Assembly (NCBI GenBank): GCA_013151875.1
Contig: JAADHL010000371.1
Coordinates: 1 to 12,029, forward strand
Reading direction: 5' to 3'
DNA from: Deltaproteobacteria bacterium
Lineage (GTDB): Bacteria > Myxococcota_A > UBA9042 > DTJE01
DNA length: 12,029 nt
This document shows, in pieces, positions 1-7,160 of this stretch. Under the pieces are notes generated by a model that worked only from the letters and a program-made list of their open reading frames with translations, searched no databases and had not been told where the DNA came from. Made by a program: the position numbers and the translations under genes. Every line of letters begins with the position of its first letter. The first letter of the stretch is position 1.

Positions 1-2937
1 GCAGTAATCGAAACCAGAAGCGCGCACATCGCACTTGCCGCACGAGATGTTGCCGCAACGGGGGCATCTTGTCGCCAGTCTGTACCGTCCCCCGAAAAGC
101 ACCGCAGCGGGCAGGAAAAGGAGGCCGATAATGGCCGCCAACGGCAGGCTTTTTGGGGGCAGGTTGCCCAAAAGCAGCCCCCTCATCGGTATTGCAGGCT
201 CCAGTCCGGCCAGGTTCAGGCCCTGCAGATAGAGTTGCCAGTCCGGCGGTCTGGGAACCCGCAATTCCGCCGCAAGTACCGGAAGCGCGCCGCAAACGTC
301 ATGATCGCTGGTCGCTGTTGGGATCTTTTCCTGGAAGGTCAGGTCGCTTTCGTGGGTCAGGCCCACCAGCCTGTCTATGGTTTCTTTCATGGCCTTGCGT
401 TTACCCAAAAGGCCCTGGGCGACCGCCAGGCCCCGCAGGGCCTCGGCTGGTTCATGCACACCTTTCGTCGCCTTTTCGTATGATTCCACCGCGGCGGCGA
501 GGGAACCGGTGTGTGGGGCGCCGTCCGGGCAACTGGCCAGCGCGTGGAGCACCCTTACATTGCCCAGAAACGTATCAACCGTTCCTTGCCTGTCGGGTGT
601 GGCTGCCTCCAGGTATCGAATAGCGGCGGAAAGCGCCGCCGGGCTGCTGGGGGCGTTGTGGATCCTGCTGTACGCCAGGCCGACGTATGTCCAGGTCCCG
701 TCTGGGTTCGCCGTGATCGCGCGATCCAGCACGGCCGTCTGGTCCTCGGGGCAGTATTCCTGCGTGCATGACCAGATGGTGGAGCCCAGTGACGCATCGG
801 TGTCCAGGGGAAGGTGGGTAGCGATGCCCAGGGGAACCAGCAGAAAGACTGAAAGCAACGCCAGCACAATGGCGGTAATCTCGGACCTGTCCGCGTACAG
901 ACCCACGGCCAGAAGGACCAGCACCATGCTGGTCAGCAGGCCCAGACCCGCGAGGAACGGAAAAAACAGGGCCAGAGCGACCACCAGCGCTATGGGGGCC
1001 CGCGTGGCGAACCGGCGCAAACCCGAACGACCGGACTCGCTCCTGCCCGCCAGGGCGGATCCCCCGGCTGGAGCTGCGTAGAAGATGTCGCCAACATCGT
1101 GGATCAGCTTGGAGCCGTGCGCGGCCAACAGCAGCAGAGAAACGGCGAACACAACCGCCAGCAGGGCCAGCAACAGATAGAACGACCCATTGGCCGCCTC
1201 CACAATCACCCCTCTGGGATATCTGCTGGATGTCACAAGGCCGCGGACAAAGGCCGAGGCGGCTGCTCCAAACCCCGCCACTCCCCTTCGGAGTTGCGCC
1301 GAGGCCAGTTTGAAATAGAGATCGGGGTAGTCAGGTGCCAGGCCCAGGGCCGTCCCGGCAAGCCTCGCCGCACGTGCTGGGCTGGCTTCCGCGGTGGCTT
1401 CATCGAAACGTGAAAGAAACACCGCTGCCAGGGCCGTGAGATTTCCGATCTGCCTGGCATCCCTCATCTGAGAGATTTTTTCCAGATGAAGGGCAGAGTC
1501 GACCAGGTTGCCGCCCGACATGGATGCCAGAAGCAACCTGGCCTCATTTTCGATACCGGGAGGAAGCCCTGGATTCCCGCTCAAAGGCAGCTCCGCCAGG
1601 GAATTCGGAGTCCGGCTCGAAGTGGGCGGCGCCACCGGTTTCTTGCTTTCGCCGGTCTTTGACCCTGTTTCCCACCCGTACATAGCCCAGATGACCAGGG
1701 CAAGTGTCAGCGCAAGGGCAACGACAGCCGCTGCCGCCAGACCGGTTCTGGGCTTTTCCTTACGCACGCGTCGCGCCTTGGGACGACGCGCCGTGGACCG
1801 GGGAGCCTTGGTCTGGGCCGAGATGGGCATCGATGGCCTGGGCCTCATCGCGGGTGGGGGCGTCTTGCGGGCAGGCTGAGAGGCCGATGTGGGCGCCCCA
1901 ACAGTGGTCGTGGGGGGCACCGTCTTGCCGATCTCGGTCTTCCCGGGTTCGGCCGGGCCCGGCAGTTCAGGGGCCTTGGCCTCGAAACCTGATCCCATGA
2001 CCTGCTTCAACAGCGAACGCGTCTCCCTGGCGTCGCTGGGCCGGTTGTTCGGGTCCGTGGCCAGGATGCGGGCCACCAGACTCTCGAGGGCCGCCGATAC
2101 GGGCGCCGACGGGTTGACCTGGCGCACCTTGGGGGCCGGTTCGTGGACCTTCTTTACCACCACGGCCACCGGCGTTTCCGCCTCGAACGGGGGCCGGCCG
2201 GCCAGCAGTTCAAACAGGATCGCCCCCACCGAATACAGGTCGCTCCTCTGATCGAGGTCCTCGCCAAGACCCTGTTCCGGACTCATGTATGTAGGCGTCC
2301 CGACGACCATGCCGGTGGCGGTCAGATTCGTGGTCTCTCGCCCCATTATCTTGGCGATTCCAAAATCCAGCACCTTGACGAAGTCCCTGCTGTCGTCTTC
2401 CTCGACCAAAAAGATGTTGTCGGGCTTCAGGTCGCGGTGCAGCACCCCCGCCGCATGGGCCTGGACCAGTGCGTCCAGGACCTGACGGATGATCTTTACG
2501 GCCTGTCTGGGATCCATGGGTCCAGGGTGCTGTTCGAGGTGGTCGGCCAGGGACCTGCCTTTTAGGAGTTCCATCACCAGGTACAGCATCCCGTCGTCGG
2601 TCTGGCCGAAGTCGAACACCGTGATGGTATGGGCGCCAGTCAGGCTGCTCGCGGCCTTCGCTTCCCTGAAGAAGCGCATGACCTCCTGTTCGTTGGAAGC
2701 CAGGTCCTTGTGGAGGACCTTGAGGGCCACGTCCCGGTCCATGCTGTGTTGGTGCGCCCGGTAAACGGCGCCCATGCCCCCGACGCCGATGAGGCCTCGG
2801 ATGGTGAAACGTCCGTCGATGGTCTTGCCGATGAGGCCCTGTTCATCGCCGACGACGAGGGTGGCGGCGCCGTCATTTGGGCATTGAGCCACCCTGTCGT
2901 CGAACCTCGCCCCGCATGTGGGACATACACGGGCCAT
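1..2937 (-). CDS. Membrane-anchored Ser/Thr protein kinase with TPR-like regions, C-terminus cut off by the window edge
   Basis: Eukaryotic-type (Hanks-type) Ser/Thr kinase, 979 codons in this window without a stop, so the C-terminus is missing. Seen in the translation: an N-terminal zinc-ribbon-like patch (C5, C8, C19), then the kinase domain at about 40-310 with the glycine loop GVGGMGAVY (51-59), VALK lysine K73, helix-C glutamate E92, HRDLKPDN (167-174, catalytic D169), DFG (191-193) and SPE (219-221). All catalytic residues are present, so it should be active. A Pro/Thr/Lys/Arg-rich linker leads to a membrane segment at about 399-420. A helical TPR-like stretch follows, then about four more hydrophobic segments (about 586-706), a second helical stretch with TPR-like character, a last hydrophobic segment (about 933-948) and a second zinc-ribbon-like cluster (C958, C961, C966, C969, C979). 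The start at 2937 is supported by AGGAGG six bases upstream. The gene lies 55 bp downstream of rarA on the same strand and may be cotranscribed. The substrate is unknown. Kinase call is firm; TPR and zinc-ribbon calls are by eye. Confidence 0.93.
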   Translation of the reverse strand, partial: MARVCPTCGARFDDRVAQCPNDGAATLVVGDEQGLIGKTIDGRFTIRGLIGVGGMGAVYRAHQHSMDRDVALKVLHKDLASNEQEVMRFFREAKAASSLTGAHTITVFDFGQTDDGMLYLVMELLKGRSLADHLEQHPGPMDPRQAVKIIRQVLDALVQAHAAGVLHRDLKPDNIFLVEEDDSRDFVKVLDFGIAKIMGRETTNLTATGMVVGTPTYMSPEQGLGEDLDQRSDLYSVGAILFELLAGRPPFEAETPVAVVVKKVHEPAPKVRQVNPSAPVSAALESLVARILATDPNNRPSDARETRSLLKQVMGSGFEAKAPELPGPAEPGKTEIGKTVPPTTTVGAPTSASQPARKTPPPAMRPRPSMPISAQTKAPRSTARRPKARRVRKEKPRTGLAAAAVVALALTLALVIWAMYGWETGSKTGESKKPVAPPTSSRTPNSLAELPLSGNPGLPPGIENEARLLLASMSGGNLVDSALHLEKISQMRDARQIGNLTALAAVFLSRFDEATAEASPARAARLAGTALGLAPDYPDLYFKLASAQLRRGVAGFGAAASAFVRGLVTSSRYPRGVIVEAANGSFYLLLALLAVVFAVSLLLLAAHGSKLIHDVGDIFYAAPAGGSALAGRSESGRSGLRRFATRAPIALVVALALFFPFLAGLGLLTSMVLVLLAVGLYADRSEITAIVLALLSVFLLVPLGIATHLPLDTDASLGSTIWSCTQEYCPEDQTAVLDRAITANPDGTWTYVGLAYSRIHNAPSSPAALSAAIRYLEAATPDRQGTVDTFLGNVRVLHALASCPDGAPHTGSLAAAVESYEKATKGVHEPAEALRGLAVAQGLLGKRKAMKETIDRLVGLTHESDLTFQEKIPTATSDHDVCGALPVLAAELRVPRPPDWQLYLQGLNLAGLEPAIPMRGLLLGNLPPKSLPLAAIIGLLFLPAAVLFGGRYRLATRCPRCGNISCGKCDVRASGFDYC

Positions 2938-2941
2938 AGGA

Positions 2942-2949
2942 CCCCTCCT
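2942..2949 (-). promoter_or_regulatory. Ribosome binding site of the Ser/Thr kinase
   Basis: The minus strand reads AGGAGGGG here, with the AGGAGG core six bases before the ATG at 2937. This strong match fixes the kinase start, and with it the N-terminal CPTCG zinc-ribbon motif as part of the protein. Confidence 0.75.
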
Positions 2950-2992
2950 GATTGCGGAATAGTCTACCATGGAATCCGGAACTCATAACAAA

Positions 2993-4348
2993 CTAGCGCC
3001 GGCCCTTCTTTTTCCGCCAGGCGTCCAGTCGCTCGCGGATGTGACGCTCGTAACCAGCTTCGGATGGTTCGTAGAAACGAGAATCCCGCAAGGCTTCGGG
3101 CAGGTAGTTTTCAGGGAGCCAGTGGCCTTCATAATCGTGGGGGTAGGCATAGCCCTGACCGTAGCCCATGGCCGCCATGCCCTTGACCGGAGCGTTCCGT
3201 ATATGCATGGGAACCTCCAGCGAGCCGGTCTTCCGTACGGCCTTCTGAGCCTCCCTGAGCGCCCGATATGATGCGTTGGATTTGGGCGCGGTCGCAAGAT
3301 AGGTGGCCGCCTGCGCCATGGGTATAGCTGCCTCCGGCATGCCCAGATACTCCCAGGCGTCCTTGGCCGCAACAGCCACCTGCAGGGCCCTTGGATCGGC
3401 GTTGGAGATGTCCTCGGAGGCAAAGATGATCATCCTGCGGCACACGAAGGCCGGGTCTTCGCCTCCCTCAAGCATGCGGGCCATGTAATACAGGGCGGCA
3501 TCGGGGTCCGAGCCGCGCATGCTCTTGATGAAAGCCGAGATCACGTTGTAGTGCTCTTCGTATGCCCTGTCGTACCTCAGGGAAGGGCCGCTAGATGCGG
3601 CATCGAGCAGATCGTGTGAAACGGTGTCGAGGCCCCTGCGTCCCGCCAGGTCCACCGCGGCCTCAAGGAGGTTCAGCGCCCTCCGGCCGTCCCCGTCCGC
3701 GGCCTTTGCCATGATTTCCAGTACCGGGTCCGATATCGTGACGCCACGGCCGCCAAGCCCCCGTTCGACGTCCTCCATCGCCCTGCGGGCAAGCTTCACT
3801 ATGTCCTTTGTCCCAAGGGGCTCAAGTCTTACCACGCGGCACCTGGAAAGCAGGGGCGACGTGACCTCGAAGAAAGGATTCTCGGTGGTGGCGCCGATCA
3901 GGGTTATCGTCCCCGCCTCCACGTGCGGCAGGAAGGCGTCCTGTTGCGCCTTGTTGAACCGGTGGATCTCGTCCACGAACAGGATTGTCCGACGCGACTC
4001 GGACCTCCACAGCGCCGAGGCCTCCTTGACCACCAGCCGAATTTCCTTCACCCCGGAGAGTACGGCGGAAAAAGGAATGAAGCGAGCACTGGTGGAGTTC
4101 GCCACAACCCTGGCCAGCGAGGTCTTGCCGCTGCCGGGCGGGCCCCACAGCACCATCGACGGCACCGCGTCCTGCAGGATTGCCGAGCGCAGGAATCCGT
4201 CGCGGCCCAGGGCCTCGTCCTGTCCGATCATCTCGTCCAGGTTCTTCGGGCGCATCCGTTCCGCCAGGGGCTCACGAGCGACCGCAGTGGTGTCGGACCA
4301 GCCCCGTGGCGCCGCCCTCGGGCTTTCGAAAAGTTCCTGTTCGTCCAT
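2993..4348 (-). CDS. rarA: Replication-associated recombination protein A (RarA/MgsA), AAA+ ATPase
   Basis: RarA is a clamp-loader-like AAA+ ATPase that acts in the cytoplasm at stalled replication forks and at single-stranded DNA ends. With the chosen start the protein has 451 residues, close to the 447 of E. coli RarA. Visible motifs are LAERMRP followed by the LDEMIGQ segment (28-43), Walker A GPPGSGKT (69-76), Walker B ILFVDE (122-127) running into IHRFNKAQQDAFLPHVE, sensor 1 ATTENP (153-158) and the arginine-finger SRC (169-171). The C-terminal region contains the family's PHDYEGHW-like motif. The frame stays open up to 4444, but starts upstream of 4348 would overlap the guaB promoter-like sequence and add residues RarA proteins do not normally have. 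The ATG at 4348 gives the usual N-terminus (MDEQELF), although its ribosome binding site is weak. It is divergent from guaB, and the kinase gene follows 55 bp downstream. Family assignment is firm; the start is less so. Confidence 0.95.
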   Translation of the reverse strand: MDEQELFESPRAAPRGWSDTTAVAREPLAERMRPKNLDEMIGQDEALGRDGFLRSAILQDAVPSMVLWGPPGSGKTSLARVVANSTSARFIPFSAVLSGVKEIRLVVKEASALWRSESRRTILFVDEIHRFNKAQQDAFLPHVEAGTITLIGATTENPFFEVTSPLLSRCRVVRLEPLGTKDIVKLARRAMEDVERGLGGRGVTISDPVLEIMAKAADGDGRRALNLLEAAVDLAGRRGLDTVSHDLLDAASSGPSLRYDRAYEEHYNVISAFIKSMRGSDPDAALYYMARMLEGGEDPAFVCRRMIIFASEDISNADPRALQVAVAAKDAWEYLGMPEAAIPMAQAATYLATAPKSNASYRALREAQKAVRKTGSLEVPMHIRNAPVKGMAAMGYGQGYAYPHDYEGHWLPENYLPEALRDSRFYEPSEAGYERHIRERLDAWRKKKGRR

Positions 4349-4372
4349 GTTCCGGGCCCCAGACCTTCGGCC

Positions 4373-4401
4373 TTTACACGCCATGCCCATTCTATTACAT
4401 T
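4373..4401 (+). promoter_or_regulatory. Candidate sigma-70-type promoter of guaB
   Basis: TTTACA (4373-4378, five of six matches to the -35 consensus), a 17-base spacer, and TACATT (4396-4401, four of six to the -10). Transcription would start near 4408, about 35 bases before the guaB ATG. It lies in the gap between divergent rarA and guaB. Called by eye only. Confidence 0.5.
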
Positions 4402-4429
4402 CCTTCATCCCTTGACCCGCCATTGACAT

Positions 4430-4437
4430 GGGAGAGG
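4430..4437 (+). promoter_or_regulatory. Ribosome binding site of guaB
   Basis: GGGAGAGG lies five bases before the ATG at 4443. It favours that start over the in-frame ATG at 4428, which overlaps the site itself and would add five residues (MGEAI) not expected in GuaB. Confidence 0.65.
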
Positions 4438-4442
4438 CGATC

Positions 4443-5900
4443 ATGACTCAGAAAGACTTCCCGACGGCTCTTTCCTTCGACGATGTGTTGCTGGTGCCCC
4501 AGTACAGCGAAATCGTGCCGAGGGACGTAAAGCTGGGGACCAGCGTAACCAGGAACCTGCGTCTGAAAATCCCATTGATGTCCGCGGCCATGGACACGGT
4601 GACCGAGTCGCAGACCGCCATTGCCCTTGCCCGCGAAGGGGGGATCGGCGTCATTCACAAGAATCTTCCCGTCGAGGAGCAGGCCAGGCAGGTCGCCAAG
4701 GTCAAGAAATCCGAAAGTAAAGTCATCGAGAATCCGGTCACGATCGACCCGGAAAACCGTCTTACCGATGCCCTTGACGTGATGCGGCGCCACAATATCT
4801 CGGGCCTGCCCGTGGTCAGGGACGGAATCCTGGTCGGCATGCTGACCCACCGCGACCTCAGATTCGAAACGGACCTCAATCAGTCCGTATCCCAGGTGAT
4901 GACGACCGAGGTGATCACCGGAAAGGACGGCCTGTCGTTCGACGAGGCGGTTGCGGTACTGCGGAACAACCGGGTCGAAAAGCTACCCATAATCGACGAT
5001 GAAGGGCGGCTCAAGGCATTGATCACATTCAAGGACATCGAAAAGGAATTCAAATTCCCGTTCGCGGCCAAGGACTCGCGCGGGCGCCTGGTGGTTGCAG
5101 CCGCCACGGGCGTTGGTTCCAAGGGCCTGGATCGCGCCGAAAGTCTGGTCGATGCCGGCGTGGATCTGCTGGTGGTCGACTCGGCCCATGGTCACTCCAA
5201 GGGCGTGATTCAGGCGGTCTCGGAACTCAAGGCCAGGTTCCCGGACACTGACGTCGTGGCCGGCAACGTGGCAACCGGGGACGCGACCAGGGCGTTGATC
5301 GATGCCGGCGCCGACGCCGTCAAAGTCGGGATCGGACCGGGTTCCATCTGCACGACGAGGGTCGTTTCAGGGGTGGGAGTGCCCCAGGTGGCCGCGGTTC
5401 GGGAGTGTTTCGACGTTGCGGGAAAGGCCGACGTTCCCATCATCGCCGACGGCGGCATCAAATATTCCGGGGACATCGTCAAGGCCCTTGCCTGCGGAGC
5501 CCAGGTAGTGATGGTCGGAAACCTCCTGGCCGGAACGGACGAGGCGCCCGGAGAGGTGGTGTTCTACCAGGGCAGGACCTACAAGGTGTATCGCGGAATG
5601 GGGAGCCTGGGCGCCATGCGCGAGGGGTCCAAGGATCGGTACTTTCAGGATGACGTGAACCCCGAAAAGCTGGTCCCGGAGGGGATCGAGGGGCGAGTCC
5701 CCTACAAGGGCCCTTTGGCCAAGGTCGTTTACCAGTTGATGGGCGGGTTGCGCGCCGGAATGGGATACTGCGGCGCCGAAACCCTGACCGACCTGACCGC
5801 CAAGGCCAGATTCGTGCGGATTTCGGGCTCGGGCCTGCGCGAGTCCCACGTGCACGGCGTTCAGATCACGGAAGAGCCGCCGAACTACAATATGAGTTGA
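4443..5900 (+). CDS. guaB: Inosine-5'-monophosphate dehydrogenase (GuaB)
   Basis: Oxidises IMP to XMP with NAD+, the committed step of guanine nucleotide synthesis, in the cytoplasm. The 485 residues compare with 488 in E. coli. The (beta/alpha)8 catalytic barrel is interrupted by a pair of CBS domains at about 93-205. The N-terminal LSFDDVLLVPQ motif (10-20) is typical. The catalytic loop GIGPGSICTT (297-305) carries the nucleophile C303. The flap has the catalytic pair R399-Y400, and the family's EGIEGRVPYKG stretch follows (414-423). One position stands out: the IMP-phosphate loop reads MVGNLLAGT (357-365), with Asn360 where E. coli and human enzymes have Ser. The C-terminus (RISGSGLRESHVHGV) is intact. 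guaA is not adjacent. The gene is divergent from rarA and convergent with the Rrf2 gene, so it is probably transcribed alone. Confidence 0.98.
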   Translation: MTQKDFPTALSFDDVLLVPQYSEIVPRDVKLGTSVTRNLRLKIPLMSAAMDTVTESQTAIALAREGGIGVIHKNLPVEEQARQVAKVKKSESKVIENPVTIDPENRLTDALDVMRRHNISGLPVVRDGILVGMLTHRDLRFETDLNQSVSQVMTTEVITGKDGLSFDEAVAVLRNNRVEKLPIIDDEGRLKALITFKDIEKEFKFPFAAKDSRGRLVVAAATGVGSKGLDRAESLVDAGVDLLVVDSAHGHSKGVIQAVSELKARFPDTDVVAGNVATGDATRALIDAGADAVKVGIGPGSICTTRVVSGVGVPQVAAVRECFDVAGKADVPIIADGGIKYSGDIVKALACGAQVVMVGNLLAGTDEAPGEVVFYQGRTYKVYRGMGSLGAMREGSKDRYFQDDVNPEKLVPEGIEGRVPYKGPLAKVVYQLMGGLRAGMGYCGAETLTDLTAKARFVRISGSGLRESHVHGVQITEEPPNYNMS

Positions 5901-5926
5901 CGAACGACGTGAGTGCTTAAAACATT

Positions 5927-5974
5927 TACGGACGCCCTTTGCACGACCTCGAAGGTCGCGCTCAGGGCGCCGTA
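5927..5974. repeat. Long interrupted inverted repeat downstream of guaB
   Basis: Outer arms TACGG + CGCCCT (5927-5938, with one extra A at 5932) pair with AGGGCG + CCGTA (5964-5974). Inside them, CGACCT (5944-5949) and AGGTCG (5953-5958) form a second perfect stem around a CGA loop, with asymmetric internal loops between. No T-run follows, so it is not a standard intrinsic terminator. It could still end or stabilise the convergent transcripts, or be a copy of a REP-like element. Confidence 0.6.
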
Positions 5975-6032
5975 CAACACTCGTCGTCGCCCGATGGGCA
6001 AGGCCCCCGCCGCCGCGCTCGCGTCAATCGGA

Positions 6033-6045
6033 CAGGCTGCGCCTG
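6033..6045. repeat. Short inverted repeat in the guaB / Rrf2 gap
   Basis: Perfect five-base arms CAGGC and GCCTG around a TGC loop, set in a C/G-rich stretch. Without a T-run on either strand it is a weak terminator candidate, and it may be part of the same repeat-like block as the larger hairpin to its left. Confidence 0.4.
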
Positions 6046-6095
6046 CCGCTTACGCTCGCCCTTCAACCATCACTCATGATTGTTAACGGTGGGAA

Positions 6096-6503
6096 TTACC
6101 TGTCATCCCAGGTCACGTCCGCCAGGGAGTACTTCTGCATGACGGCCGTCATCGCATCCTGCATCTCCTGCCAGACATGATGCATCTTGCACTCTTTCTG
6201 GAACCGGCATTCATTGGGATACAGCAGACACTGGTTCACGGACAGCGGCCCTTCCATGGCCGTCACCACGTCGGAGATTGTCATTTCATCAGCCGGTCTG
6301 GCCAGGCGATAACCGCCGGTCTTGCCGCACGCTGACTGGACCAGTCCGGCCTGGGTCAGTCGCTGCATGACCTTGGCCAGAAACTGAGTCGGCACGTCCT
6401 CGTCGGCCGCGATCTCCTGGATGGAGAACCAGCCTTCCTCGCGTCTTGAAGCGAGGAATCTGGCGGCCCTCAATGCGTATTCAGCGGCTCGTGTCAATCT
6501 CAT
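6096..6503 (-). CDS. Rrf2-family transcriptional regulator with IscR-type Fe-S ligand set
   Basis: Winged-helix DNA-binding regulator of the Rrf2 family (IscR, NsrR, RsrR, CymR), 135 residues. The N-terminus MRLTRAAEYALRA is the usual Rrf2 opening, and the DNA-binding part ends with GKTGGYRLARP (60-70). C92, C99 and C105 plus H108 sit almost exactly where IscR of E. coli has C92, C98, C104 and H107, so binding of a [2Fe-2S] (or, as in NsrR, [4Fe-4S]) cluster is likely. The protein may therefore sense Fe-S status, redox or nitric oxide. The start at 6503 is set by AAGGAG seven bases upstream; the frame extends to 6563, but those 20 residues lie in the promoter region. No isc, suf or NO-detoxification gene is nearby. 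A palindrome overlaps its promoter, which suggests self-regulation. The family is firm; IscR versus NsrR identity cannot be decided. Confidence 0.93.
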   Translation of the reverse strand: MRLTRAAEYALRAARFLASRREEGWFSIQEIAADEDVPTQFLAKVMQRLTQAGLVQSACGKTGGYRLARPADEMTISDVVTAMEGPLSVNQCLLYPNECRFQKECKMHHVWQEMQDAMTAVMQKYSLADVTWDDR

Positions 6504-6510
6504 TGGCGCA

Positions 6511-6516
6511 CTCCTT
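6511..6516 (-). promoter_or_regulatory. Ribosome binding site of the Rrf2 regulator
   Basis: AAGGAG on the minus strand, seven bases before the ATG at 6503. It supports the 135-residue form over the longer open frame that begins at 6563. Confidence 0.7.
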
Positions 6517-6533
6517 GAAGCGTCAATAGGAGC

Positions 6534-6563
6534 ACCATATCCAATCAAGATAACATTGGTCAA
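6534..6563 (-). promoter_or_regulatory. Candidate promoter of the Rrf2 regulator
   Basis: On the minus strand TTGACC (6558-6563, five of six to the -35 consensus), an 18-base spacer, and TATGGT (6534-6539, four of six to the -10). Transcription would begin about 25 bases before the ATG. Called by eye; the overlap with the palindrome at 6556-6577 strengthens it. Confidence 0.45.
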
Positions 6564-6577
6564 TGATCACTGATCAA
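6556..6577. promoter_or_regulatory. Candidate operator, 22-bp imperfect palindrome over the Rrf2 gene's -35 box
   Basis: Plus strand: left arm TTGGTCA (6556-6562), core TGATCA (6564-6569), right arm TGATCAA (6571-6577). Arms and core share the centre 6566.5, and only one of the thirteen arm and core base-pair positions on offer between the arms and core halves is mismatched. The length is in the range expected for an Rrf2 dimer site, and it covers the -35 box. Binding by this regulator is inferred from position only. Confidence 0.5.
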
Positions 6578-6585
6578 AATTGATC
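6572..6585. promoter_or_regulatory. Second inverted repeat upstream of the Rrf2 gene
   Basis: GATCAA and TTGATC arms separated by AA, a perfect 14-bp inverted repeat that partly overlaps the right arm of the larger palindrome. It could be an accessory regulator site, or it could belong to the start of the 6600-7160 gene's terminator region, which ends 15 bases to the right; no T-run supports the latter. Confidence 0.35.
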
Positions 6586-6599
6586 TGGATCAGCCTGGA

Positions 6600-7160
6600 T
6601 CAATCCATTCGCACGGAAAAGACGAAGTAGGGAAACGGTCTGTGGCGCATGTGACGAGGTTCGGCCCGATACAACAGGATACCGTCGTGCAGGGCGAACA
6701 TATCGGGATCATCCAGAAGGTCGCGCTCCCTTCCCGGGTTGTCGGGGTCGGGAACCGCCGCCATGTAAACGCCCTGTTCGCGGATCAACGTGCTGCCCTG
6801 GGCGGTTACCCTTTCATTTCCTTGCTGGTCCAGGCCCCTGATCGACAGACTCAGGATGACCCCTGTCTCGCCCGACGCCATTCCCCCGGCAATCACATCG
6901 TTCAGATTGAATGTGGCGACCGTCCCTGTCTGCACCAGGGGCATCGCCCCCTCCCGCACCCTGTTGCCGACTTCAATGTACCATTCGGCCCGGCTTACGT
7001 CCGGGTCGAGTCCCCTGCAATCGGGAACGATACTCTGGATACACACGGTTACGGCACCTGTCGGGGCCCCGGCCTGATCGGTATCCAAGGGCCTCACGGA
7101 CCCCGTGCCTTCAATCCCCGAACAGCAAGTATAGAAGATCACGGGCAACTTTCTGGACAT
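6600..7160 (-). CDS. Unrecognised protein, possibly exported or lipid-anchored
   Basis: I do not recognise this gene. The frame encodes about 186 residues from the ATG at 7160. The open frame also offers an ATG at 7172 and a GTG at 7193, none with a strong ribosome binding site. The codon choice, with G/C-rich third positions like its neighbours, supports a real gene over the opposite-strand frame. The N-terminus is MSRKLPVIFYTCCSG: two basic residues, a short hydrophobic run and a Cys pair. That resembles a lipoprotein signal, but the hydrophobic part is short and the lipobox is not canonical. The rest is mixed alpha/beta-looking, with a beta-rich middle that alternates polar and hydrophobic residues (ETGVILSLSIRGLD), suggesting a small beta-sandwich or surface-type domain. 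There are further Cys residues in the N-terminal third. It is followed on the same strand by the Rrf2 gene about 96 bp downstream and is divergent from serA. Confidence 0.7.
   Translation of the reverse strand: MSRKLPVIFYTCCSGIEGTGSVRPLDTDQAGAPTGAVTVCIQSIVPDCRGLDPDVSRAEWYIEVGNRVREGAMPLVQTGTVATFNLNDVIAGGMASGETGVILSLSIRGLDQQGNERVTAQGSTLIREQGVYMAAVPDPDNPGRERDLLDDPDMFALHDGILLYRAEPRHMRHRPFPYFVFSVRMD

Larger units (their letters stand above)
5901..6095. other. Non-coding interval between convergent guaB and the Rrf2 regulator
   Basis: 195 bases without a supportable gene. The left half holds a long interrupted hairpin (5927-5974), and the right half holds shorter inverted repeats such as CAGGC-TGC-GCCTG (6033-6045) and GCCC-GAT-GGGC near 5989-5999. 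The C/G-rich wording of 6008-6062, with GCTCGC and GCTCGCC motifs, resembles a dispersed intergenic repeat, but no second copy exists in this window. Confidence 0.5.

Noticed and set aside
377..1081. Long plus-strand open frame of 234 codons
   Set aside because: It is the complement of the kinase gene, whose minus-strand frame runs unbroken from 2937 to the edge with clear domains. The plus frame has no recognisable domain.
3624..4415. Plus-strand open frame of 263 codons
   Set aside because: It lies opposite rarA, which has all its AAA+ motifs on the minus strand; the composition of this frame is Ser/Arg-rich and non-protein-like.
4349..4444. Longer RarA N-terminus starting at 4444
   Set aside because: It would overlap the guaB start, and the added residues do not resemble RarA N-termini.
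5927..5974. Intrinsic terminator of guaB
   Set aside because: The hairpin is strong but no T-run follows on either strand.
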